Notes: generated from the sequence alone by a model not told the origin. Numbered from the stretch's first letter, positions 30,321 through 40,610 are shown. The stretch: 44,336 nucleotides of DNA from Akkermansiaceae bacterium (GCA_029866215.1 JARWZU010000061.1:1-44336), one strand, 5' to 3'. Program-made: numbers and translations.

Positions 30321-33300
30321 TCAGGGCTGATAGGCTTCGACTTTGTAAAATTCCCGGTCCTGTGCGGTGTCGAATGGCAGTGTCACCTGGTGATTTCCGG
30401 TAATCACGCCGAAGTCCTCCCACAGCGTCCAGTCGGTCAGGTTTCTGCTCTTGTGAATCCGATAGGATTTCTGGTTCTTGACGTCGAAAGTCAACGAATC
30501 CGCGCTGGGTTGGCGGTTGATCCGGATGTGGAAGCGATCGCTTGGATTGATGTCGCTCGTCCCGGCAAGGTATTCTTGTCCGCTGGTGAAGCCGTCGCCG
30601 TCATTGTCGGCCCGGCCATCGGCGGGGTTGCTCGCGTTGAGCGCGTTAGAGTTCTCGTAGGCATCGGGCAGTCCGTCGCCATCGGCATCGGGTGTCAGTG
30701 ATGGTCCCGGAGCGGGAGTGATGAGTGAAATGCGGTAGTTACCGGGAATTCCACCGGGCTGGGGGCTGGTCGGTTTATAGACATAGAACGGGCCGTATTG
30801 GCCATCCAGCGTGAGTCCAGCTGAAGGCGTGAACGCCACCGTGCCGTTAGCGTTGAGGATTTGAAAGGAAGTCTGATTCCCATTCGCGGGGATGGCGAAG
30901 CGCAGCTCGTCGAAGCTGCCGTTGTTGTAGAGCCATGTGGTCGCCACGCTGGGATCGGCTCCACTGGGCTGGGTCTGCCTGAGGAATTCGTCTTCGTTCC
31001 GGCGACCGTCCAGATCTGGATCTGCGAGCAGGAATGTCTGCGGTGTGTTCGCCGCCAGCCCGGCGGCTGCGAGATAGGCCTTGGCCGTGATTTCCGGCGA
31101 GTTGAGGCTGGTTCTGTTGTAGTTGGGATTGCGCGTGGGAACCAGCGCACCGGTATTCTGATAGTATGCCGCCAGCCGCTTGCGCATGGCGTCCGTCACT
31201 TCCGGATACTTTCCGGCGACGTTCGTGGTTTCCCCTGCGTCGAGATCGAGCCGGTAGAGTTGGTAGTTCACGGTCGCGGCATCGTGGGCTGTCGAGTAGC
31301 GCGCGATCATTTTATACGGGTAGCGGATCATGGCCGTGCCGCCGGGATAAGTGGTAAAGCGATAGTTGTCCGGATCCGGATAACCCCCGGGCGCGTTAAG
31401 GAAAAGAGTGCCCCACGTCTCGTTATTTCTCGGGAAATGGATGAAGATGTCGCGGTCCGGCAGGGTGCCGGTCTGCCCGAGCACCGGCTTGAGGCTCACG
31501 CCGTCGAGTGGATAGCCGGACATGGCGGTAGCCGGGGTGTAATCGAGAATGGTTTGATAGATGTCCGTGAGATGAACGGGCTGGTTGGTCGCCGCCGCCG
31601 CGGCGATGCCGCCGTTCGGGTAGCGGATGATCATGGGGATGCGTATGCCGCCTTCGAAGAGGGAGCCTTTGCCCGCGCGGCGTGGGTCCATGTTCGTCAT
31701 GCGGGTGTTAGCAGCGACCGGCGCAGCGGTCTCGGCGTAGGTTCCGTTTACCGTGTTGTTGGGGGCATCGTCCGGAATGCCGTCGCTGCCGATGTCATCG
31801 ACGACAGTGCCGGAATTGTACTCGATGCTCGCACCACCGTTGTCGGAGAGGAATATGAACAGCGTGTTGTCGGTCAGGCCTTTCGCATCGAGATAATCCA
31901 TCATGGATCCCAGTTCCTTGTCCGCCATCTCGATCTGGCCGGCCATGACCGGGTGTCTGTGCTTGCTGCCCGGCAAGTCAGCGAGCTTGGCTTGGTATTT
32001 GTCAAACAGGCTCTTCTTGGCCTCGCGCGGGGAATGCACGGAATAGGCCGGATAATAGAGGAAGAACGGGCGTGCGGGATCGGTAGCCAGGTGGTTGTCG
32101 ATCATGTTCTGCACCAGTCCCGCCATGTGATTGGAAAGATGGTCTCCCGTGGCACCCGGAGCCGGGTTGCCGTTGTGATCCACCAGGTTCGGGATGCCGC
32201 CGAACGGTCCGAAGTAGCTCGGAGGCCCGCCGCCGCCGACGCCGAGTTGTTTGTCGAAGCCCTGTTTGTTCGGATAAAAGTCCGTATTCGTGAACGCTGG
32301 TGACAGATGCCACTTGCCGGCGTGCCAGGTGGCATAACCGGCCGCTTTGAGGCGCTCGGCGATGGTTTCGACCGCCAGCGGCATGTGGTCTCGGTTGGTG
32401 GGGTGGTTGTAGGGAGACGTAGCGCCTGACGTGGTTGGCAGAGCGGGGTTGGAATCCGAACCGGCGGCGATGGCCAGGTACAAACTCCTGCGTGCGGCGG
32501 TATCCTGCCCAGAGAGCAGGCAGGAGCGGCTCGCCGAGCAAAGTGGCTGCGCGTAGGCACTCGTGAAGCGCGTGCCCTGGGATGCCAAGCGGTGCATGTT
32601 GGGGGTCTCGAAAAGCGGACTGCCATCGGGGAAGTAGGTCGGGTGCTGCTGCACGTCAGTCAGCCCAAGGTCATCCATCAGATAGACGATCACGTTCGGG
32701 CCGACTGGGAGCGGGCTAGCGGTGGTGAAGTTCCACGTGGCATCGTTGCCGATCCCGGCGAAGGCGTTTGGCGGCGAGGCGAGATCCTGAATCGCGTCGG
32801 CGCTGATCTGCACCGAGTAGTCATTGTTCGGCAGCAGATCCGCTGACGGATTGATGACCATTTTATTTCCGCTGGTAATCGAAACTTTCGGATCAGGCAG
32901 GTTGATGACGATGTCCGGTCCCGTGCCGAGATCGCGGATCGTCACGGTTCCCGTGCCGGTGAGCGCGATGTTCCTTGAAAACGTGGCGGTGAGATTGGAG
33001 CTGAGCGGTGCGCCAGTCGCATTGTCCGCAGGGCCTAAGGCTGTGATAAAAGGAGGACTGGTATTAGGGTTCACTGTGATTGCGAAGCGGAGTTGCTGGA
33101 TCTGTGTAAGAACAGAGGCTCCAGCCCGAGTGGCGGTGAAAGAGGTTTCCGCAGTTTGACCTGTCGGGAGAGACACTCCTTCCAAGGTTGTCGTTTGGCT
33201 GATCGACTGTTGGGCGAAAACCGCTGTCGCGTCCGTGCCCCAGCGCATGGCGACTCCTGTGAGGTCGATGTTGAACCTTCCAGTGATGTCGTTGTTTGCC

Positions 33301-33743
33301 AGATCTTCAACCACAACGGCGAAGCTGAGGCCTGGGTCGGCCGGATCCCACCAGGCATTATTATTTCCACCAAAGACCGCGATGCCATTACCCGCAGCTG
33401 GGCATAGATCAGAAGTGCTAGAAACCGTGTCCACCGTGATCCGGAGCTCAGCCGCGGACCCGATTCCCAACCTGGAGATATCGTATGTGAAGGTGTATGG
33501 ATCCGGAACTGTGGGCGCCGCTGCGGTCCATTTGGTGCCGTTGGCAATGGCGAAGTCGGAGGAAGTGGTTTGGGTATTGGCGAATACGTTGGGTTGCCCA
33601 TCCCACACGGCACCCCTGGATTCGGGAGCGCCAGTCGAGCTCCAATCGTAGGTGAAATCGGCGATGACTTCGAGCGCTGGCAAACTTTGCGCAGCCATGA
33701 GGAGCAAGGCGGCGGCTAATGCGGGATTTTTCATGATCGACAT
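30321..33743 (-). CDS. Secreted sulfatase with N-terminal beta-sandwich and C-terminal calcium-binding repeats
   Basis: The start is set at ATG 33743 (MSIMKNPALAAALLLMAAQSLPALE); ATG 33734 is also possible. The product is 1140 residues with a signal peptide. It comprises a beta-sandwich domain (about 25-235), a Big_5/SbsA-like Ig domain (about 240-345) and a sulfatase domain (about 350-850). Metal ligands fit VIVYLMDDLG, LSDNGG, AGKWHL and SVHSPRE. The formylglycine site is Cys402 in CSASR, the less common CxAxR form of CxPxR. Calcium-type repeats (DADGDGLPDAYE, DNDGDGFTSGQEYLAGT) and a terminal module (SRNLTDW to FYKVEAYQP) follow. It probably removes sulfate from polysaccharide outside the cytoplasm. 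Activation needs a formylglycine-forming enzyme, perhaps elsewhere in the genome. Confidence 0.9.
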   Translation of the reverse strand: MSIMKNPALAAALLLMAAQSLPALEVIADFTYDWSSTGAPESRGAVWDGQPNVFANTQTTSSDFAIANGTKWTAAAPTVPDPYTFTYDISRLGIGSAAELRITVDTVSSTSDLCPAAGNGIAVFGGNNNAWWDPADPGLSFAVVVEDLANNDITGRFNIDLTGVAMRWGTDATAVFAQQSISQTTTLEGVSLPTGQTAETSFTATRAGASVLTQIQQLRFAITVNPNTSPPFITALGPADNATGAPLSSNLTATFSRNIALTGTGTVTIRDLGTGPDIVINLPDPKVSITSGNKMVINPSADLLPNNDYSVQISADAIQDLASPPNAFAGIGNDATWNFTTASPLPVGPNVIVYLMDDLGLTDVQQHPTYFPDGSPLFETPNMHRLASQGTRFTSAYAQPLCSASRSCLLSGQDTAARRSLYLAIAAGSDSNPALPTTSGATSPYNHPTNRDHMPLAVETIAERLKAAGYATWHAGKWHLSPAFTNTDFYPNKQGFDKQLGVGGGGPPSYFGPFGGIPNLVDHNGNPAPGATGDHLSNHMAGLVQNMIDNHLATDPARPFFLYYPAYSVHSPREAKKSLFDKYQAKLADLPGSKHRHPVMAGQIEMADKELGSMMDYLDAKGLTDNTLFIFLSDNGGASIEYNSGTVVDDIGSDGIPDDAPNNTVNGTYAETAAPVAANTRMTNMDPRRAGKGSLFEGGIRIPMIIRYPNGGIAAAAATNQPVHLTDIYQTILDYTPATAMSGYPLDGVSLKPVLGQTGTLPDRDIFIHFPRNNETWGTLFLNAPGGYPDPDNYRFTTYPGGTAMIRYPYKMIARYSTAHDAATVNYQLYRLDLDAGETTNVAGKYPEVTDAMRKRLAAYYQNTGALVPTRNPNYNRTSLNSPEITAKAYLAAAGLAANTPQTFLLADPDLDGRRNEDEFLRQTQPSGADPSVATTWLYNNGSFDELRFAIPANGNQTSFQILNANGTVAFTPSAGLTLDGQYGPFYVYKPTSPQPGGIPGNYRISLITPAPGPSLTPDADGDGLPDAYENSNALNASNPADGRADNDGDGFTSGQEYLAGTSDINPSDRFHIRINRQPSADSLTFDVKNQKSYRIHKSRNLTDWTLWEDFGVITGNHQVTLPFDTAQDREFYKVEAYQP

Positions 33744-34076
33744 AGAAATGATTACTGCAGGGGATTTACTTTTAGGGTGGGGGCTGATGAAAGCGCTGGT
33801 GTCCGGATCGAAGGCGGGGAAAAGGGTGGTGGCGAGGTGGGGTGGGTGCGGGTGCGGGTGACACAAACGATACGAATTTCGTCGGCGATGTCGCGGTTAG
33901 GAATATAGGCTCCGATATGGATTCGCAAGTCATTCTCCGAGCGAACAAGGATCCTCGGCGAGTGCTCGGATCGCGCTAAAATCAATTCCCTCAAGCCCTC
34001 CCCCATTTTGCTAGGACGCGCACGATGCTTGCGATTTCCCAGAGTCACCCTAAAGTGTCGCCAACCACCCACCGAA
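33744..34076. other. Divergent intergenic region between sulfatase and glutaredoxin-like genes
   Basis: This 333-bp region must hold promoters for both directions. I see G-rich stretches and short GTGCGG repeats near 33842 but no convincing -35/-10 pair. There is no Shine-Dalgarno sequence at either start. Confidence 0.35.
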
Positions 34077-34454
34077 ATGTCCGAATCCACCTCATCACCG
34101 AAAATCACCGCGTATCTCAAAACCTTTTGCGGCTGGAGCGAAGGCGTCCGCGCCATCATGCGGAAATACGAGCTGCCCTACGAAGAAAAGGATATCATCA
34201 AAAACCCCGCATTCCGTTGGGAAATGGAACAACGCAGCGGCCAATCGCTCTCACCTTGCGTGGAAATCGACGGTCACATGCTCCCCGACATTTCCGGCGA
34301 AGAAGTCGAAAAATGGATGTTGGCAAATGGCTACTTTGAGGCAAATGACGCCGCCCCAGACGCACCGATCGACTCGGCTTGCACCGACGAGCAGCACGAA
34401 GCCATGGCCCTCGGCCGCCTGCCCGTCCCCGGGAAAATCCGCTTCCTCGACTGA
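34077..34454 (+). CDS. Monothiol glutaredoxin-like protein
   Basis: The start is set at ATG 34077 (MSESTSSPKITAYLKTFCGW...), 125 residues; the frame upstream is not conserved-looking. The first half is a thioredoxin-fold glutaredoxin: ITAYLKTFCGWSEGVRAIMR with a CGWS site in place of CPxC, YEEKDI, SLSPCVEIDG carrying the cis-Pro, and GEEVEKWM. A single catalytic Cys is typical of monothiol forms, which handle glutathione or iron-sulfur clusters. The C-terminal 35 residues (DSACTDEQHEAMALGRLPVP) are an extension outside the usual domain. The gene lies 75 bp upstream of the sigma factor gene. Confidence 0.75.
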   Translation: MSESTSSPKITAYLKTFCGWSEGVRAIMRKYELPYEEKDIIKNPAFRWEMEQRSGQSLSPCVEIDGHMLPDISGEEVEKWMLANGYFEANDAAPDAPIDSACTDEQHEAMALGRLPVPGKIRFLD

Positions 34455-34529
34455 TTTCCGGTCGGCTTCTGGGCCGGGAGATAAAATAGAGACAAAATCC
34501 ACCCGCGCAGGCATTTCCTATCTTGAATC

Positions 34530-35057
34530 ATGAATTGCCCCGCAAACAGTTGGAAACAGTGGCTGGCCGAAAATGGCCCTCGCCTGCTTCTTTTTGCACG
34601 CGGTTGGAGCAATTCTCGGCAAGACGCCGAGGATCTCGTCCAAGAGGCCATCTTGCGGATGTGGCACCACCAAGCCGATAAAGGCTCAACACCTCCAGAC
34701 CTCCCGCTGGTTTTCTCAACCATCCGTTTCTGCGGACTCAACCACCACCGCAGCGAATCCCGCCGCCGGAAACGGGAAGAGTCCGTGATCTATCTCAACG
34801 ATTTCCAAGACGTTTGGCTCGATCCCGTGCTCGAAGAGGACGAAGAAGCCGTGATCCTGCGCCATGCCGTCCAACGTCTCAGCCAAAAACTGCGGGAAGT
34901 GGTGGTCATGAAATTTTGGGGAGGCCTCACGTTTTTACAAATTTCCGAGACCCTCGCGATCTCGCCAAACACGGCAGCATCCCGCTACCGCTACGCACTC
35001 GAACAACTGGCGCAGGAACTTCGCCGCATGAAGGAGGATCGACATGCAACCGCTTGA
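34530..35057 (+). CDS. ECF-type RNA polymerase sigma factor
   Basis: This 175-residue protein carries region 2 (ENGPRLLLFARGWSNSRQDAEDLVQEAILRMW, the DAEDLVQE motif) and region 4 (LRHAVQRLSQKLREVVVMKF, then GLTFLQISETLAISPNTAAS). The two regions are joined by a short linker, as in extracytoplasmic-function sigma factors. It directs transcription of a specific regulon, often in envelope stress. The next gene overlaps it by 14 bp and encodes a membrane protein that is probably its anti-sigma factor. Confidence 0.9.
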   Translation: MNCPANSWKQWLAENGPRLLLFARGWSNSRQDAEDLVQEAILRMWHHQADKGSTPPDLPLVFSTIRFCGLNHHRSESRRRKREESVIYLNDFQDVWLDPVLEEDEEAVILRHAVQRLSQKLREVVVMKFWGGLTFLQISETLAISPNTAASRYRYALEQLAQELRRMKEDRHATA

Positions 35058-35523
35058 CCCGATCGAAGAAATCCTTGCCCGCCTCATGCCTCCCGCACTG
35101 AGCCAGGGTCGGCAGCTCGAAATCGAAGAAATGATCGATGAGCTTGCCGGGCCTGATGCGACCACTCACGAGCCACCCGCATCTCCATGGTGGCGCTCTC
35201 GCATGGTGATCGGCGGTGGAATCGCGGCGGCACTCGCCACGCTCTGCGCATTCATCCCCTCAAAATCCAAGACGCCCATCGCCCAAGCCGCCCACGCCTC
35301 ATCACCCATTCCTTCCTCAGAAATGGTACTCATCAGCGAGTCCGACCGGATCGAGTCGATGACCGACGAGGGATGGCAAGATGAAGGAGACGGCTCCGCC
35401 ATGCACGCACTCCGCGTCAATGCCGTCGGCCAAAATAGCCTGCGAGACGAGGAATCCGGAATGATCGTCCAAATCTCAGAACTCCGCGAGGAACTCCTCC
35501 TCACCCCGATCAGTGCGTTCTAA
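35044..35523 (+). CDS. Putative membrane-bound anti-sigma factor
   Basis: This 159-residue protein overlaps the sigma gene by 14 bp. A cytoplasmic N-terminal part of about 50 residues (PIEEILARLMPPALSQGRQL) precedes one membrane helix (MVIGGGIAAALATLCAFIP, about 54-72), then an acidic periplasmic tail with no known domain. The layout, position and overlap fit a single-pass anti-sigma factor, although no ZAS zinc motif is present. The anti-sigma call is inference from context. Confidence 0.6.
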   Translation: MQPLDPIEEILARLMPPALSQGRQLEIEEMIDELAGPDATTHEPPASPWWRSRMVIGGGIAAALATLCAFIPSKSKTPIAQAAHASSPIPSSEMVLISESDRIESMTDEGWQDEGDGSAMHALRVNAVGQNSLRDEESGMIVQISELREELLLTPISAF

Positions 35524-35524
35524 A

Positions 35525-36286
35525 ATGAAATTCTGCATCATCTCTGCGATTCTCGCCGCTGGGACATTCGCCACCGCGGACCCGCCTGCAATCCCGGTTT
35601 TGACGCCTCGTCCAGCCCCCAGACCGCTGAACGTCAGCTCATGGCTCGGGTTGCGCATCGCCAAGCCCGACGAGACCATCACCGCTCACCTCCCCGCCAT
35701 CCCACCCGGCGTGGGATTTGTCGTCCGCTCCATCGATCCGGGTGGCCCGGCCCAAGCCGCCGGCATCCTCGAACTCGATCTCGTCTGGAAATTTGGCGAC
35801 CAGCTCCTCATCAACGAAGCCCAACTCGCAACGCTCCTGCGGCTCTCAAAACCCAGCGAGGAGGTAAAGCTCTCGCTATTCCGAGCAGGCCAACCCCTCG
35901 TGGTGAAACTAAAACTCGGAGAAGCACCCATCATGAGCAAGCCCGTCCTGGGCGAATTGGTGGAATCCGCCATCATGCCGGGAGCCTGCGTAGGCCCCAT
36001 GCGCGTCGTGAACATCGCGGAGAAAAGCGCCAGCTACACGGCCGACGACGGCAAAGCCACCGTCCGAAGGGATGGGGACTTGCTGCAAATCACCATCACC
36101 GGCCTCAAACAGGAGGCCATTTACGATGGCAAACTGGCCAAGGGCGAAAATTTCGACACCGTCCCCGAGGGCTGGCGCCGAAGAATTCAAGTTCTGAGCC
36201 GCTCCTTGGATCACGCGCTCGATGGCAATGGTTACCAACGCCAACCCCGACCACGGGTCGTACCCGCTGCGGCTTCAAATCCCTGA
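35525..36286 (+). CDS. Secreted PDZ-domain protein
   Basis: The start is set at ATG 35525 (MKFCIISAILAAGTFATADP), giving a clear signal peptide and 253 residues. It lies 1 bp after the putative anti-sigma gene. A PDZ domain (about 40-130) has SWLGLRI, GVGFVVRSIDPGGPAQAAGI, DLVWKFGDQLL and LSLFRAGQPLVVKL. The rest lacks a protease triad, so it is not a DegP/DegS-type serine protease. As the third gene after sigma and anti-sigma it may sense or bind peptides in the periplasm as part of the same signalling unit; that is inference. Confidence 0.75.
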   Translation: MKFCIISAILAAGTFATADPPAIPVLTPRPAPRPLNVSSWLGLRIAKPDETITAHLPAIPPGVGFVVRSIDPGGPAQAAGILELDLVWKFGDQLLINEAQLATLLRLSKPSEEVKLSLFRAGQPLVVKLKLGEAPIMSKPVLGELVESAIMPGACVGPMRVVNIAEKSASYTADDGKATVRRDGDLLQITITGLKQEAIYDGKLAKGENFDTVPEGWRRRIQVLSRSLDHALDGNGYQRQPRPRVVPAAASNP

Positions 36287-36357
36287 ATTTAGCCTTCGGT
36301 GCTTTTTCTGGCGAGAATACCTTGCGTTTTTCAAGCCGACTTCCCATCGTCTCTCCC

Positions 36358-38199
36358 ATGCATTCTGATGTGGCGAAACTGGTCGAGGCCGGTCGCATTC
36401 CCAAAACAGTCGGCGAGCGCCTTTCACAATTGGCTCCCGGAAACTTTTGTATTCACAAATCCTTCGGCGCCGGAAAGGTGATCGACTGGGATCTCCCTTC
36501 CAAAAAGGTCACCATCGATTTCGAGAAATCCACCGGCCAGACAATGGAATTGCAGTTTGCCTTCCAAAAAACCGAATGGATCGCTGCTGACGACTTCAGG
36601 GCGAAAAAAATCGAGCAACTCGAAGAACTCCGCACCTTAACCAAATCAGATCCCCTCCAACTGATCGTCCACCTCCTGCAAAGCCATGGCGGCAGCATGA
36701 CCGGCGACGCCCTCGAAAAGGAACTCTCAGGAACCGTCATCCCCGAGCCAGACTTCAAAAAATGGTGGGAAACCGCCAAAAAGAACCTGCGCGAGAGCCG
36801 CCTCGCCATCGTCCCCCAAAAACGCACCGACCCCATCGTTCTCCGCACCGGCGATCGCACCCCAGCCGAGTCACTCATCGCCGATTTCGAAGCCGCCCGC
36901 GATATCAAAGGCATGATCCGCGCGCTTGAGGCCATCGCGGCCGACATCGGCGCGTTTGAAAATGATGCCGAAAGCCTGAAACGCCTCCTCAACGACATCG
37001 ACGAAGGCGCGAAAAAGGCCGCCCGCGTGCAACTCGGCCAAGCCCTTCAATTGGTCGCTGCCCGCGACGAAGTCATCAGCTCCTCTCCGGCGCTCGAACT
37101 CGACCCCACCGCAGTCCGCCTCTCCGACCTCCTCCTCAGCGCCGACGCCACGCGCCTCGCAGATGAAGCAGGCACCCTCCCTTCCGGCCGCCAACGCGCG
37201 GTTTATGAAGCATTTCCCCACGCCTTCGCCGAGGAATGGGTCAGCAAGATCGTTCACGTGTTCGACCGCGTCGGAGCACGCGGCGTCACTGAGATCGCCC
37301 GCATCCTCATCGAGCGCGATGCGATGCCCACCCTCATCACCCACCTCCGCTCGGCCATTGCCCGCAGAGCCCTCGGACCTGATGCATTGATCTGGGTCTG
37401 CCGCGAACGCAAAGGACCTTCTGTCGAAATTTTCAGCGCAGATGTCGGCGCCTCGGTGCTGAACCTGCTCGAAAACGACCACCTTTCCGACGGACCTCGC
37501 AAAACTTCACGCCTCCAATCGCTACTCGGCGATGACAAAACGCTGCTCACCGACCTCGTCGGCATCATGGACGTCAATGAGGCCCGCAATTTCGGCCGAC
37601 GTCTCCTTGACTGCCCCGTCTTCGGCGAACTCGAAAAGAAGTCGCTGATGGCGCGCATCATCAAGGCTCGCCCAGAAACCGCAGAACTCGTCAGCGGCGT
37701 GAACACCAAACGCCCGGACGAAATCCTCCTGGTCTCGTGGGAAAGTCTCGAGAAAAAGAAGGCCGAACTCGATGACCTCATTCGAAACAAGATCCCTCAA
37801 AATCTCAGCGATGTAAAAATCGCCCGCTCCTACGGCGACCTCCGCGAAAACTTCGAATACAAGTCTGCCAAAGACCTCGAAAAATATCTCGCTCACCGCC
37901 GGAACGCACTCGAGAAGGAAATTTCCCTCGCCCGTGGCACGGATTTCAAAGGCTCCGACGCCAGCAAGGTCAACATCGGAACGGTCGTCACCCTCAAGCA
38001 ATCAAACTGTGGAGAATTGACCATGACCGTCCTCGGCGCATGGGACTCGGAGCCGGAGACCAAGACGGTTTCTTACCTCTCGGAAGTCGGGAAAGCACTC
38101 GTCGGCCGCCAAGTGGGCGACGCAGTCCGAGTCCGTGATGAAGTGACTGAAGTGATGGGTGATCTCACCATCACCGCCATTGTCCCGTTCAACCCTTAA
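36358..38199 (+). CDS. GreA/GreB-type transcription elongation factor with long N-terminal extension
   Basis: The start is set at ATG 36358 (MHSDVAKLVEAGRIPKTVGE), 613 residues; the frame stays open upstream through the PDZ gene but codes for nothing there. The C-terminal 130 residues are GreA-like. A coiled-coil tip holds ARSYGDLRENFEYKSAKDLE (about 489), with the Asp and Glu of the GDLxEN motif that place magnesium in the RNA polymerase secondary channel. It is followed by the FKBP-like domain (NIGTVVTLKQ, VSYLSEVGKALVGRQVGDAV). Ordinary GreA has about 158 residues. The first 470 residues have a tudor/SH3-like start (IHKSFGAGKVIDWDLPSKKV) and helical repeats of unknown role. Rescue of stalled polymerase is the family role. 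Confidence 0.85.
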   Translation: MHSDVAKLVEAGRIPKTVGERLSQLAPGNFCIHKSFGAGKVIDWDLPSKKVTIDFEKSTGQTMELQFAFQKTEWIAADDFRAKKIEQLEELRTLTKSDPLQLIVHLLQSHGGSMTGDALEKELSGTVIPEPDFKKWWETAKKNLRESRLAIVPQKRTDPIVLRTGDRTPAESLIADFEAARDIKGMIRALEAIAADIGAFENDAESLKRLLNDIDEGAKKAARVQLGQALQLVAARDEVISSSPALELDPTAVRLSDLLLSADATRLADEAGTLPSGRQRAVYEAFPHAFAEEWVSKIVHVFDRVGARGVTEIARILIERDAMPTLITHLRSAIARRALGPDALIWVCRERKGPSVEIFSADVGASVLNLLENDHLSDGPRKTSRLQSLLGDDKTLLTDLVGIMDVNEARNFGRRLLDCPVFGELEKKSLMARIIKARPETAELVSGVNTKRPDEILLVSWESLEKKKAELDDLIRNKIPQNLSDVKIARSYGDLRENFEYKSAKDLEKYLAHRRNALEKEISLARGTDFKGSDASKVNIGTVVTLKQSNCGELTMTVLGAWDSEPETKTVSYLSEVGKALVGRQVGDAVRVRDEVTEVMGDLTITAIVPFNP

Positions 38200-38233
38200 A
38201 TTTCAAAACCCAACTCGCTTAAACCAAACATAA

Positions 38234-39532
<1,299 letters not shown>

Positions 39533-39549
39533 TCGATTGAACCACTTCG

Positions 39550-39584
39550 AACGGCGGGCCCCACAAAGGCTCGCCGTTTTTTTG
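39550..39584 (+). terminator. Rho-independent terminator after enolase
   Basis: AACGGCGGGCC (39550-39560) pairs with GGCTCGCCGTT (39568-39578) with one G-T wobble and a 7-base loop. A run of Ts follows (39577-39583). It lies 17 bp after the enolase stop. Confidence 0.85.
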
Positions 39585-39659
39585 TTTAAAACCACAGGGC
39601 TCGGGGCCATCACAGTATCCACCTGCTCGAACCTAACCCATGCGGCATCAAAGAAACGT

Positions 39660-40589
39660 TTACCCTCTCGTGTCCAACCGTTCCCGAATCCGCTTCAGCA
39701 GCAGCTCAGTCTGCGGCATCCCCACCCCCGCCTCACGCGCCTGTCGCAACGGTTCCTCCCAAATCGGAAAAACTTCAACTTCGCGACCCTCGACGTAGTC
39801 AATCATGCTGGAAGTCCGATAGGGCCCCATCGGGCGAGTGCGATTGATATGGTAATCAATCAGGCCATCGTCCAGCTGAAGACCAAGTGCACGGCCTCCG
39901 GCGATCACCTCGGTCATCAATACGCGCAAGTGATTCTCACGCTCGGGTGTTGCTAACAAATAATCAGTGGTCACACCACCATCTGCAACCGAAAGCCCAT
40001 TGAACGGAATGTTCCAAACCAATTTCTCCCACTGGGCTTGCTCTAGGCTTTCAACGGCGGTGGCTGGAATGTTCGCAGCTTTGAAGCGTCGCTCCAATTC
40101 GACCGCACGGCCCAGTGGATTCGGTCGCCACTCGCCGATGGACATGCTCCCGCCCGCCGAATGACTCACCACCCCAGGCGCAACCCGATTGATACAAACA
40201 AAACACATTGCTCCTAACACGCGGTCAGCCCCGACAATTTCCGCAAGGCTCTCGCAATTGCCCAAGCCGTTCTGCAGCGTCAGTACCTGGGTGTTAGAAT
40301 GTAGCAAGGGCGTTAAGACTTCTCGCAACTGACCATTGGATGTTGCCTTCCACGCCACGATCACCAAATCAACCGGACCCATTTCTAATGGGCTCTGATA
40401 GGCATTCACCCGAGGCAAACGAAAATCCCCATGAATACTCTCAACCTGAAGGCCGTCTCGCGAAACTGCCTCGAAGTCGGACCGCGTGAGAAACCGAACA
40501 TCTTCACCCGCACTCGCTAAACGTCCCCCATAATAAAGCCCGATCGCACCCGATCCGACCACCGCAATACTTTGAAATTTCCAATCCAT
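39660..40589 (-). CDS. panE: 2-dehydropantoate 2-reductase (ketopantoate reductase)
   Basis: This 309-residue protein has the NADP-binding start IAVVGSGAIGLYYGGRLASAG (GxGxxG, about 8-13) and the ApbA/PanE pattern: VDLVIVAWKATSN, VLTLQNGLGN, and the catalytic Lys in WEKLVWNIPFNGL. It ends with the SSMIDYVEGREVEVFPIWEE region and GVGMPQTELLLK. It makes pantoate for coenzyme A synthesis. Some members of this family act on other 2-keto acids. It starts a minus-strand group convergent with enolase. Confidence 0.85.
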   Translation of the reverse strand: MDWKFQSIAVVGSGAIGLYYGGRLASAGEDVRFLTRSDFEAVSRDGLQVESIHGDFRLPRVNAYQSPLEMGPVDLVIVAWKATSNGQLREVLTPLLHSNTQVLTLQNGLGNCESLAEIVGADRVLGAMCFVCINRVAPGVVSHSAGGSMSIGEWRPNPLGRAVELERRFKAANIPATAVESLEQAQWEKLVWNIPFNGLSVADGGVTTDYLLATPERENHLRVLMTEVIAGGRALGLQLDDGLIDYHINRTRPMGPYRTSSMIDYVEGREVEVFPIWEEPLRQAREAGVGMPQTELLLKRIRERLDTRG

Positions 40590-40610
40590 GCCTCTAAAAA
40601 ATCGATTCGC

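Noticed and set aside
26268-33743. FGE-like protein as the activator of the neighbouring sulfatase
   Set aside because: Neither FGE-like domain keeps the two-cysteine active site, so proximity alone does not support this.
35641-36357. Extended start of the GreA fusion overlapping the PDZ gene
   Set aside because: The upstream part is an Arg/Pro-rich shadow frame of the PDZ gene; ATG 36358 begins protein-like sequence.
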